From positions 1 to 64,000 of the IMG/VR virus record IMGVR_UViG_3300032313_000840: a DNA stretch of 64,000 nucleotides, one strand, 5' to 3'. The DNA is from a virus. This document shows, piece by piece, positions 39,677 through 46,057 of this stretch (its first letter is position 1; every line of letters begins with the position of its first letter). Position numbers and translations under genes: made by a program. A model generated the notes under the pieces. That model made no database searches, had not been told where the DNA came from, and saw only the letters and a list, made by a program, of their open reading frames with translations.

Positions 39677-39982
39677 ATGAAGTCTTTTAAAGAATTTCTT
39701 ATTGAATCTTCGGCTGCATGGCAACGCTCAGAGGGCAAAGATCCTGAAGGGGGCCTGAACCGTAAAGGTGTTGCATCTTACCGTAGAGAGAATCCTGGCT
39801 CAAAACTCTCCATGGCCGTGACAACCAAGCCATCCAAGTTAAAGCCAGGATCAAAAGCCGCAAAAAGAAGAAAATCCTTCTGCAGCCGCATGAAGGGTAT
39901 GAAAGCTAAACTTACTTCTGCAAAGACCGCAAGAGATCCCGATTCAAGAATCAATAAGTCCTTGCGTAAATGGAATTGTTAA
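39677..39982 (+). CDS. DUF6321-like basic late protein with capsid-targeting-like N-terminus
   Basis: This is a 101-aa protein. MKSFKEFLIESSAAW is followed by the phage DUF6321-type module: WQRSEGKDPEGGLNRKG, SYRRENPGS, KLKPGSKAAKRRKSFCSRM, and a C-terminal RDPDSRINKSLRKWNC. The module is extremely basic and looks DNA-binding; its function is unknown. The L-I-E stop of the leader resembles a prohead-protease site, suggesting the basic module is freed inside the capsid. Confidence 0.75.
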   Translation: MKSFKEFLIESSAAWQRSEGKDPEGGLNRKGVASYRRENPGSKLSMAVTTKPSKLKPGSKAAKRRKSFCSRMKGMKAKLTSAKTARDPDSRINKSLRKWNC

Positions 39983-40089
39983 TTTTTACTTTCTTTGAAG
40001 TAAATTAAAACTTCTGCAATTCCCAAAGCAATTACTGGTAGAAACGTAGCCCCAGCAAACCACCAAAATGGTACGGTATGTTCTACCAT
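39979..40089 (-). CDS. Small membrane protein (36 aa)
   Basis: This protein reads MVEHTVPFWWFAGATFLPVI then ALGIAEVLIYFKESKN: one TM and a short charged tail. It starts in TAATG overlap with the gene upstream. Its stop overlaps the end of the convergent late gene. Function unknown. Confidence 0.55.
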   Translation of the reverse strand: MVEHTVPFWWFAGATFLPVIALGIAEVLIYFKESKN

Positions 40090-40244
40090 TAGACTTCACA
40101 TCCAGTCTTCTTTTTCTTTGTAAGAAAATATTTTATCATTCCTTCGATCATTCCAAAGATCATCAAAGGAAATATAATCATGAAACAAAGAGTGAGTACA
40201 GAAACTCTTTTAAATTCTTCAATGAAAAGATCAATGGATCGCAT
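40089..40244 (-). CDS. Small membrane protein (51 aa)
   Basis: The protein reads MRSIDLFIEEFKRVSVLTLC followed by a TM (FMIIFPLMIFGMIEGMI) and a Lys-rich tail. The ATG lies inside the last codons of the phosphoesterase gene, so the three genes are translated as a coupled set. Function unknown. Confidence 0.55.
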   Translation of the reverse strand: MRSIDLFIEEFKRVSVLTLCFMIIFPLMIFGMIEGMIKYFLTKKKKTGCEV

Positions 40245-40989
40245 ATGTGTCCAGTTTTAAAGATCCATCTGAATCTTCATAAAGAAATGTGCAGTTGTCT
40301 TTTTCTGTCCAGCAGCCACAGTTGGCATATGTAATATTATTTACAGTATACAACTTAGGTTCGTGCAAATGACCACAGACAACTCCATCATATTTTTTTT
40401 CCTTGGCGTATTTGATAACAACGCTTTCAAAGCTTTCGATAAACTGGGCTGCTCTCTTTACTTTAATCTTCACATACTTTGAGATAGACCAGTATCTCAT
40501 TCCCATCATTCTTCTGCACCAATTGAACCAATCATTGATTTCCAATATTAGTTCATATGCATAATCACCAAGTTTGTAGATATAGGAACTGACAGGAAAC
40601 TTTGTAAGAAAGTCAAACTGATGTCCATGAAGAATAAGAAACTTCTTTCCTGAAGAAGTAGTATATTCTTCTCGTTCACTCAAACTGATATTACCAAAGA
40701 TATGATGGCCTGAAAACTTTGCCATGAACTCATCATGATTTCCATAGATGTAATGAATCTTTGTTCCCTTGCGAGAAAGTTTGAGCAATCTTTCGATCAC
40801 TTCCATATGGTGATTTTGTTTCTCGGCATTCATTGAGAATGCCTGTTTGAATCTCCATATATCGATAATATCTCCCACAAGGAAGATATTATCAAATTCA
40901 TTATTTTTTAGAAAAGCAATAAGAGGCTTTGTCTTTGCTTTCTTGGAAGCCAAATGAAAGTCTGAAAGAAAGACAGTCTTGTAATGCAT
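40231..40989 (-). CDS. Calcineurin-like phosphoesterase, LpxH-related
   Basis: The 252-aa metallophosphatase has all motifs: FLSDFHLA (D-x-H), LVGDIIDIW (G-D-x-x-D), YGNHDEF (G-N-H-D), LHGHQFD and CGHLHEPKLY (G-H-x-H). The insert with ISKYVKIKVKRAAQFI is like the helical cap of LpxH-type UDP-2,3-diacylglucosamine hydrolases, acting at the inner membrane in lipid A synthesis. The substrate is not provable from sequence; a general phosphodiesterase is the alternative. Confidence 0.85.
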   Translation of the reverse strand: MHYKTVFLSDFHLASKKAKTKPLIAFLKNNEFDNIFLVGDIIDIWRFKQAFSMNAEKQNHHMEVIERLLKLSRKGTKIHYIYGNHDEFMAKFSGHHIFGNISLSEREEYTTSSGKKFLILHGHQFDFLTKFPVSSYIYKLGDYAYELILEINDWFNWCRRMMGMRYWSISKYVKIKVKRAAQFIESFESVVIKYAKEKKYDGVVCGHLHEPKLYTVNNITYANCGCWTEKDNCTFLYEDSDGSLKLDTYAIH

Positions 40990-40998
40990 TTCTAATAT

Positions 40999-41433
40999 TT
41001 ATCGCCGTCTAGAGAATGCAACCACGGAAGCCATCGCTACAAGCAATCCAATTCCCGGAGCAGGGACATGAGGATGGGGATCGTCAGTGAGTTCTTCAGG
41101 CACAAGATTCATGCAGACGTTTTCAATGCGGTCATACTGAATCGGAATAGTAAAGTCTTGGTCAACCATCTGAATGGTCTTGACAAGATTGCCATTGTTG
41201 TAAATCTTGTAGATCCAATAGCCTTCAGCCCTACCCATGAATAGATTGTTTCCAATAATCAACACTGGAACCGTAGGTAGATTGATTGCTTCCGTAGTCG
41301 GCACAGGCATTGTATAAGACAAATCAAAAGTCAGAGGCTTATCAAAGTGTTCTCCAAGATAAGTCGAACCCTGATAAACGGAACGGTCAATAACCTGACC
41401 GGACATATAAAGAGTAGAAACAGAAGTAATCAT
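40999..41433 (-). CDS. PEP-CTERM-like protein
   Basis: The 144-aa protein ends with the classic tripartite sorting signal: VPAPG (residues 123-127), a hydrophobic helix (IGLLVAMASVVAF) and SRRR at the very C-terminus. PEP-CTERM signals are cut by exosortase/XrtA systems in exopolysaccharide-forming bacteria. The body is beta-rich. No N-terminal signal peptide is visible, which is unusual because sorted proteins are normally Sec substrates. A leaderless promoter drives it. The function is unknown; display on the host surface or diversion of the sorting system are possibilities. Confidence 0.75.
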   Translation of the reverse strand: MITSVSTLYMSGQVIDRSVYQGSTYLGEHFDKPLTFDLSYTMPVPTTEAINLPTVPVLIIGNNLFMGRAEGYWIYKIYNNGNLVKTIQMVDQDFTIPIQYDRIENVCMNLVPEELTDDPHPHVPAPGIGLLVAMASVVAFSRRR

Positions 41434-41438
41434 ATTTT

Positions 41439-41466
41439 ATTATACCTTAATAAAGAAGACAGTCAA
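41439..41466 (-). promoter_or_regulatory. Sigma70-like promoter (leaderless)
   Basis: TTGACT (41466-41461), 16 nt, TATAAT (41444-41439), 5 nt, ATG at 41433. Confidence 0.85.
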
Positions 41467-41469
41467 GTA

Positions 41470-42072
41470 TCAATTAAAGAACTTTTCCAAAGAGTTATTC
41501 TCTACAGTTTGTACAGATTTAATTTCACTGATAAACCTGTCAATCGTATAAGATTTGGACAATTCCATGTGATCGTCAATTCCAAAAGTAATTAAAGGAC
41601 AGAAAAAATTATAGATATCATTTTTAACCATTTGATCGAATTGATCTATGACTTTATCAATAATTTTTTTGGGCATCAATAAATTGTTTTCTCTTTTCAA
41701 AGTGAAAACCATCAGATATCCCAATTTATATTCATTGTCATAATGTTTTACATCAATGGCAGAACCAATAGCCTCTTCTATTCTGTTTCCTATATTTCTT
41801 TTTAAATTTCCGTATGGGCTTGAGTTTTTATGGGCCGTTAAAATAAACTGAGATTGCTGTTGTGTTGCAATAGTCTTATACTCTATTGCAACTTTTTTCA
41901 ATGGGAAATGAATATCCCATTTTTTTGATCCTCTATACAATGTTTTTATTTTATCTTCAGTAATTGAATTGCAGTTTACTTCTCTGTGTAAATGTGAATT
42001 GAGAGAGTTAAAATGTTTATTGCTAGTAACACGGACCTGAGTCCAATAATCATTTAAAAAACTCAGGTCCAT
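41470..42072 (-). CDS. XhoI/PaeR7I-like type II restriction endonuclease
   Basis: The 200-aa protein carries KKWDIHFPLKKVAIEYKTIA, a PD-(D/E)xK-type site with Asp53, Glu64 and Lys66. GNLKRNIGNRIEEAIGSAID then matches the downstream conserved block of the XhoI/PaeR7I family (family form: GNNFNNRTEEAIG-like). That family cuts CTCGAG, but the target of this copy is not deducible. No paired methyltransferase gene is adjacent. A phage enzyme of this type would most simply destroy host or rival DNA while phage DNA is modified or lacks sites. Confidence 0.72.
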   Translation of the reverse strand: MDLSFLNDYWTQVRVTSNKHFNSLNSHLHREVNCNSITEDKIKTLYRGSKKWDIHFPLKKVAIEYKTIATQQQSQFILTAHKNSSPYGNLKRNIGNRIEEAIGSAIDVKHYDNEYKLGYLMVFTLKRENNLLMPKKIIDKVIDQFDQMVKNDIYNFFCPLITFGIDDHMELSKSYTIDRFISEIKSVQTVENNSLEKFFN

Positions 42073-42075
42073 AAT

Positions 42076-42441
42076 TTATTCCATATCCGTTTTGCGAAAC
42101 TGATTATTATTGTCGTCAGCTTCCCAAACCATCCCGTCCATTTCATTATTGTCATTGGGTCCAAAGAATCCCAATGCGTTGTCTATATCTGCCTTATCGT
42201 CCAAAGCCTGCTGCTGCTTCATCTTCTCCATGCGCTCCGGTGTACGGAACTTCTTCATGAAGTCACACTTGCAATGGTCAAACTCACGATCATCAGCGTG
42301 AATGAGAAGCCCGTCCCATTCATTGCACCAATGCCATCCATCGTCAAGTTCCTGTGCGGTCAGCATGACGCTCTCATCGCCATTAAAGGGCTGCATGAGG
42401 TAGTTCCAACGCTCTTGAGTCATTTTGTGTTTGTCAATCAT
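42076..42441 (-). CDS. Acidic hypothetical protein
   Basis: In this 121-aa protein the start at 42441 (MIDKHKMTQERW) is the first ATG; a TTG 18 nt earlier is in frame. The sequence has WHWCNEWDGLLIHADDREFDHCKCDF, where spaced Cys/His could bind zinc, and an acidic C-terminus. Cotranscribed with the nuclease downstream (3 nt gap). Confidence 0.55.
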   Translation of the reverse strand: MIDKHKMTQERWNYLMQPFNGDESVMLTAQELDDGWHWCNEWDGLLIHADDREFDHCKCDFMKKFRTPERMEKMKQQQALDDKADIDNALGFFGPNDNNEMDGMVWEADDNNNQFRKTDME

Positions 42442-42448
42442 TGGAAAA

Positions 42449-42631
42449 TTACTTTCCAAAAGTAATGGTGATCTTCTCAGCCAATTGAACGCACAGCATC
42501 ATCATCATGAATGCCGTCCCAAGAAACATGACGGTGACGGCAACATCCACGAGGAAGCCCAACACACCCTGTTCGGGAAAGAGGCTGAGGGTTTTGGTGA
42601 CGGTCTTGGTGTTCTTTTTCTTGGTAGCCAT
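42449..42631 (-). CDS. Small membrane protein (60 aa)
   Basis: A basic N-terminus (MATKKKNTKTVTKTL) is followed by a long hydrophobic segment (GFLVDVAVTVMFLGTAFMMM) and a short tail: one TM. It shares its MATK start with the next gene upstream, suggesting duplication of the 5' end or a conserved translation start. Function unknown. Confidence 0.6.
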   Translation of the reverse strand: MATKKKNTKTVTKTLSLFPEQGVLGFLVDVAVTVMFLGTAFMMMMLCVQLAEKITITFGK

Positions 42632-42633
42632 GT

Positions 42634-42864
42634 TTATTTCTTTTCTGAATGATTGATAAAGTCGGTTTCGTGCTTGAGGAAATCATCTTCAACCACATAG
42701 ATGTTATGCGAGATCTTGTCCAACATATCTTGAATCTCAACCTGCGAGATGGTTCCATCCATGACATCATTACGCAGAAGATCAATCTGTTCAATGACGA
42801 TGGAAAGTTTTTCCATTGCTTTGAAGAAGCGCTTCGGGCTCTTGGTCTTGGTCTTGGTAGCCAT
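42634..42864 (-). CDS. Small helical hypothetical protein
   Basis: This 76-aa protein is charged and helical (EKLSIVIEQIDLLRNDVMDG; SQVEIQDMLDKISHNIYVVE). AAGGA precedes the ATG by five bases. It is part of the minus-strand run 41470-43304. Function unknown. Confidence 0.6.
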   Translation of the reverse strand: MATKTKTKSPKRFFKAMEKLSIVIEQIDLLRNDVMDGTISQVEIQDMLDKISHNIYVVEDDFLKHETDFINHSEKK

Positions 42865-42865
42865 G

Positions 42866-43129
42866 TTAGTCCTTGTTGTATTCCTGATTGGTCATACGAT
42901 TGATGCTACGAATATAGCCGTAACGACGACGAGCGCAAGCAACTATGCGCTTGTATTCCTTGGCGGTGCAGTAGAAGTGAAGGTCGAATGCCTTGCCTCC
43001 AATCATCATACCGGAGCCAACGAACATTCGACTGTAACGCTTTTCCAACCCACGGGAAATTTCAAAATAGTTTCCACGGTTGTACTGGAAAAAGTAGTGG
43101 TACTTGGGTTCTTTCTTGGTCTTAAGCAT
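42866..43129 (-). CDS. Hypothetical protein
   Basis: The 87-aa basic protein with start at 43129 (MLKTKKEPKYHYFF) is chosen for its AAGGAG; longer in-frame extensions run into the neighbour gene. Tyr/Arg-rich body (RIVACARRRYGYIRSINRM). Function unknown. Confidence 0.6.
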   Translation of the reverse strand: MLKTKKEPKYHYFFQYNRGNYFEISRGLEKRYSRMFVGSGMMIGGKAFDLHFYCTAKEYKRIVACARRRYGYIRSINRMTNQEYNKD

Positions 43130-43304
43130 TGTTGTTCTCCTTGTAGCAGTCCCAGCCGCGCACTGCTGCAGTCTCGCGGGGCGTATTACCAGTATCCAAG
43201 CCCTGCCAAACGCACACCTCCCGGCGAGCCTCATCGCGTTCAGCACGGAGTTGTTCAATTTCGTCAGCGATCTGTTGACCAGTAGTAGGTGGTTTGATTC
43301 TCAT
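43122..43304 (-). CDS. Small helical early protein
   Basis: This 60-aa protein has a coiled-coil segment (ADEIEQLRAERDEARREV) and a Trp-containing tail. The -10 box TATACT ends six bases before the ATG at 43304; an ATG at 43310 overlaps the spacing and is less likely. It heads the operon running to the XhoI-like nuclease. Confidence 0.6.
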   Translation of the reverse strand: MRIKPPTTGQQIADEIEQLRAERDEARREVCVWQGLDTGNTPRETAAVRGWDCYKENNNA

Positions 43305-43310
43305 GCCCAT

Positions 43311-43338
43311 AGTATAGCCCTTACCCAGCCGAAGTCAA
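43311..43338 (-). promoter_or_regulatory. Sigma70-like promoter (leaderless)
   Basis: TTGACT (43338-43333), 16 nt, TATACT (43316-43311), 6 nt, ATG at 43304. Confidence 0.85.
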
Positions 43339-43348
43339 GCAAGAGAGT

Positions 43349-43356
43349 GATAAATA
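43349..43356 (+). promoter_or_regulatory. T4-type late promoter
   Basis: GATAAATA, five bases before the ATG at 43362. Confidence 0.75.
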
Positions 43357-43361
43357 TCTAC

Positions 43362-43766
43362 ATGAAAAGTTTTAAACAATTTTTGCTTGAATCAACCAAT
43401 CTCTACGAAGAGAAGGATGCCTGCTACCGCCAAGCCATGAAGTCATACGGCAAGTGGTCAGCAAGAGCAGCCCAAGCCACCGCCAAGTGCCGCAAGGCCA
43501 AGGGTGATGTACGCAAGAGCAAGGAAGGGGCCAACCTCAAGCGTTGGGAGAAGGAAGATTGGAAGGATACCAAGTCAGGCAAAGATTGTGGTGCAGGGGG
43601 CAAGAATGAGTATTGCAGACCCACCAAGCGGGTCAGCAAAGAAACCCCCAAGACACGATCAGAGATGTCATCAAAAGAGTTGAAGAGCAAGAAGGCCGAG
43701 AAGTCAAGAGTGGGAATGCATGGGGCATCAGGAAAGAAAGTCTCACCAACAAAGAGAAGCACATGA
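43362..43766 (+). CDS. Basic late protein (DUF5872-like module) with capsid-targeting-like N-terminus
   Basis: This is a 134-aa protein. MKSFKQFLLESTNLYEEK is followed by a Lys/Arg-rich module, ACYRQAMKSYGKWSARAAQA and KRWEKEDWKD then CGAGGKNEYCRPTKRV, resembling the phage/virus DUF5872-type Cys-containing module, and a basic tail. It is likely DNA-associated. The L-L-E-S leader and its late promoter suggest packaging in the capsid. It overlaps the next gene by four bases. Confidence 0.7.
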   Translation: MKSFKQFLLESTNLYEEKDACYRQAMKSYGKWSARAAQATAKCRKAKGDVRKSKEGANLKRWEKEDWKDTKSGKDCGAGGKNEYCRPTKRVSKETPKTRSEMSSKELKSKKAEKSRVGMHGASGKKVSPTKRST

Positions 43767-44308
43767 AGAAATTTAAAGAATTTTTAAGTGAGGATGCACA
43801 GGAGTTCTCATCAGCCGGAACCAGCATCAACAAGAACAAACTTCCAACTGGCTACTCAACTGTGCATAAGAAGATTGGCTGGCAGAAGGGGACTACCCAC
43901 ATTGATATTGGTGGGGGTAAGTTTGACAATGGTGTAGAATTTTTACAAAATTTGGGAGTGAATGCTCATGTCTACGATCCCTACAACCGCCCAGCAGAAC
44001 ACAATCAGAAGGTCATGGAGACTGTAGGGAAAGAAGGGGCAGATACCGCATCTCTCTTCAATGTTCTGAATGTCATCAAGGAACCCGAATACCGCCATGA
44101 GGCTCTGAAAACTGCACATAGCACACTCAAGCCCGGTGGAAAAATATTCATTTCAATCTACGAAGGCGACAAGTCAGGCCAAGGAAAGAAAACCAAGAAA
44201 GATTCGTGGCAGAACAACGCCCCAACACAAGCATACCTAGAAGATGTAAGAAAGGTGTTTCCTAATGCAACAATGCAGCATGGAATCATACACGGAGTCA
44301 AACAATGA
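43763..44308 (+). CDS. Class I SAM-dependent methyltransferase-like late protein
   Basis: This is a 181-aa protein. The leader MKKFKEFLSEDAQEF is followed by a Rossmann methyltransferase: HIDIGGGKFDNGVEFL (SAM-binding glycine loop), VNAHVYDPYNR (acidic residue after strand 2), SLFNVLNVIKEPEYR (motif IV position) and LKPGGKIFISIYEG. Homologues are frequent in phages without a known substrate. Combination with a capsid-targeting-like N-terminus is notable: the enzyme could be injected with DNA. It is coupled by ATGA overlaps to both neighbours. Confidence 0.75.
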   Translation: MKKFKEFLSEDAQEFSSAGTSINKNKLPTGYSTVHKKIGWQKGTTHIDIGGGKFDNGVEFLQNLGVNAHVYDPYNRPAEHNQKVMETVGKEGADTASLFNVLNVIKEPEYRHEALKTAHSTLKPGGKIFISIYEGDKSGQGKKTKKDSWQNNAPTQAYLEDVRKVFPNATMQHGIIHGVKQ

Positions 44309-44478
44309 AGAAATTTAAAGAATTCTTAGAAAATTTTGAAGCATACATGGATAAGCCAAAGGGAAAGGGTTGGAGAAGTGCAAAATCAAAGATTGCACCA
44401 ACCACAGAGATTACATCTCAAGAGGACACCTCTCAAGAAGAGATAGCCAATGGATTGGACATGGAAGGTACGAAGTAA
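44305..44478 (+). CDS. Short late protein with capsid-targeting-like N-terminus
   Basis: This 57-aa protein reads MKKFKEFLENFEAYMDKPKG, followed by a basic stretch and a Ser/Thr/Glu tail. Its first eight residues are identical to those of the methyltransferase-like protein upstream. It starts in an ATGA overlap with that gene. Probably another packaged peptide; no enzymatic motif. Confidence 0.6.
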   Translation: MKKFKEFLENFEAYMDKPKGKGWRSAKSKIAPTTEITSQEDTSQEEIANGLDMEGTK

Positions 44479-44482
44479 GCGA

Positions 44483-45022
44483 TTATCTTTCCCAATAGAC
44501 TGTCTCGCCTCTTTCGTAAAATTTTAAATTATTCTTGGAATCTTCTTTCACGAAGTGCTTATCCTTCACCGTGAAGTGATTATTGGGAACAAGGGCAAAG
44601 TACCCACAGTCAAGCGTTATCAGACTCAAGGGCTTGTGTTCGGCTGGGTAGCGGGAATATCCGTCCTCCCAGTCGATTATTATTCCAGTATGTCTACCAT
44701 TCAACCCCGTATGAAAGACACTCACAGGTAGCCCCTCCAAGTAGGTTGTCATAAAAGTTTCAATATTATTGCCCATTCCACCCCAAGGTTGAATATTAGC
44801 ATTACTGTTATTATCAAAGACAGCAGTAGTGGACAAGGCACAAAGGGGAAGACCAGACCAATGTGCGCCAGATTCAAGAAGCACATGGCAGTATATTAAC
44901 TGACCCGGACGAGAATATACACCATGCCATATAGCAGGAGTATATCCATCAGGCATATTAGGTCCAAGAAAAGAATTTTTAACATTTACATATAAATGAT
45001 ATGGTAAAGTAGCATTTCTCAT
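44483..45022 (-). CDS. Hypothetical protein of unknown family
   Basis: This is a 179-aa protein. The start at 45022 (MRNATLPYHLYV) follows a TATATT box by eight bases; an upstream in-frame ATG overlaps the promoter. The sequence is beta-rich with many aromatic and His residues (GAHWSGLPLCALS, HTGIIIDWEDGYSRYPAEHK), compatible with a small metal-binding or carbohydrate-related enzyme, but I recognise no family. It is the last gene before the 1-kb non-coding region. Confidence 0.6.
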   Translation of the reverse strand: MRNATLPYHLYVNVKNSFLGPNMPDGYTPAIWHGVYSRPGQLIYCHVLLESGAHWSGLPLCALSTTAVFDNNSNANIQPWGGMGNNIETFMTTYLEGLPVSVFHTGLNGRHTGIIIDWEDGYSRYPAEHKPLSLITLDCGYFALVPNNHFTVKDKHFVKEDSKNNLKFYERGETVYWER

Positions 45023-45030
45023 TATAAAGA

Positions 45031-45058
45031 AATATACAATAAAATACAAGAAAGTCAA
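45031..45058 (-). promoter_or_regulatory. Sigma70-like promoter (near-leaderless)
   Basis: TTGACT (45058-45053), 16 nt, TATATT (45036-45031), 8 nt, ATG at 45022. Confidence 0.75.
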
Positions 45059-45180
45059 TGAACAAAGAGAGGGATATACAGGGGGGTAAAGGTGGGGGAG
45101 AGTGGGAGTGTGTGGGGTAAAGAAATTTTAAGAATATTTTGAGAAGATTGAGTTAGACCCCATCCCTCAAAGCCCCTTCG

Positions 45181-45250
45181 TTTGCCCTTTAACGCCCTTT
45201 AGAGCCCTTTTAAGCCCTTCAAGGCCCCTAGAGAGCCTTTAAAGCCCGTT
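45181..45250. repeat. Seven 10-bp tandem units (nnnGCCCTTT)
   Basis: From 45181 the sequence runs in consecutive 10-bp units: TTTGCCCTTT, AACGCCCTTT, AGAGCCCTTT, TAAGCCCTTC, AAGGCCCCTA, GAGAGCCTTT, AAAGCCCGTT. The period equals about one helical turn, so the GCCCTTT cores would lie on one face of the DNA. No ORF crosses it. Confidence 0.75.
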
Positions 45251-45259
45251 CGCCTATAA

Positions 45260-45900
45260 GGCATTCTAGCCTGTCAAGCAATTCTTAGAGATATTATACA
45301 ATTTTTAAGAAATTTTAGACAATTATAGAAACCGTCCATACAATCCTAGATACCGTCCAGGCAATCCAGGCTCTGTCCAGCTCAATCCCGTCCAAGGGGA
45401 GAGCAATTATTATAATTTCCAGAATACCGTCCTATATCCCGTCCAGACCATGTCCTGGTGTGTGCCATACGGTATACCCCCAGGAACCCCTGATAGTAGC
45501 CAGGATTTTCAGAAATTTTTGAATCCTGTCCTGAATCCCGTCCGCTAATATTTTCAATTTTATTTGAAACTTCCAAGGGACGGATAACCATGGCACCGGC
45601 CAGACCGATAACCACGAGTCCGATAAGTATAGCACCGATAACGGTCAACGTCCGATAACCCCCTGCCTCACATCTGACGATTATAGGACACAGAGGCTGG
45701 GGGGTTATCGGTCGCATGAACAGTCTGATAACTATACACCAGATCTGGGGGTAGTCAAGTACTAGACCACAAGTCCGATAAGACGTCTGAGCTGGAGCTC
45801 CTGGATCCAGGAACCCGGTCCAGTGAATTAATTAAATTATTATTCTGTCCCAGAGACGCTCGCCGGCCTCTCCCAGCTCCAGCTGCACGCCGTCCCGTCC
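45260..45900. repeat. Non-coding region rich in CCGTCCA and GTCCGATAAC motifs
   Basis: No credible gene is seen. Between 45320 and 45560 CCGTCC or CTGTCC occurs about ten times. Between 45580 and 45790 the motif [A/G]CCGATAA[C/G] or its complement occurs about eight times, both orientations. One solitary CTGATAGTAGCC half-site is at 45490-45501. The same motifs recur at 50086-50102 and 58195-58208. An origin, packaging or partition-type site is possible. Confidence 0.5.
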
Positions 45901-45924
45901 AGACTGCTAATATCGCCCCGTCCA

Positions 45925-45985
45925 GACTACTATCAGGGGACGCGGAAATAAATCAAATTTCCTCGGAGGAAATTTGATAGTAGTC
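45925..45985 (-). repeat. CTACTATCA composite terminator element, copy 1
   Basis: Arms GACTACTATCA (45925-45935) and TGATAGTAGTC (45975-45985) enclose an ATCAAATTTCC/GGAAATTTGAT hairpin that reads as a terminator on the minus strand, downstream of the VWA gene. Confidence 0.8.
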
Positions 45986-45999
45986 CAGGTACACAGCCA

Positions 46000-46031
46000 C
46001 CCAGGACTGGCTCTCTCCTTCCAGTCCTGGG
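46000..46031 (-). terminator. Stem-loop after the VWA gene
   Basis: Perfect 11-bp stem CCCAGGACTGG/CCAGTCCTGGG with a 10-nt loop, 27 nt after the stop of the VWA gene. Confidence 0.65.
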
Positions 46032-46057
46032 CGACCATGTATGAATTAAAAACGATC

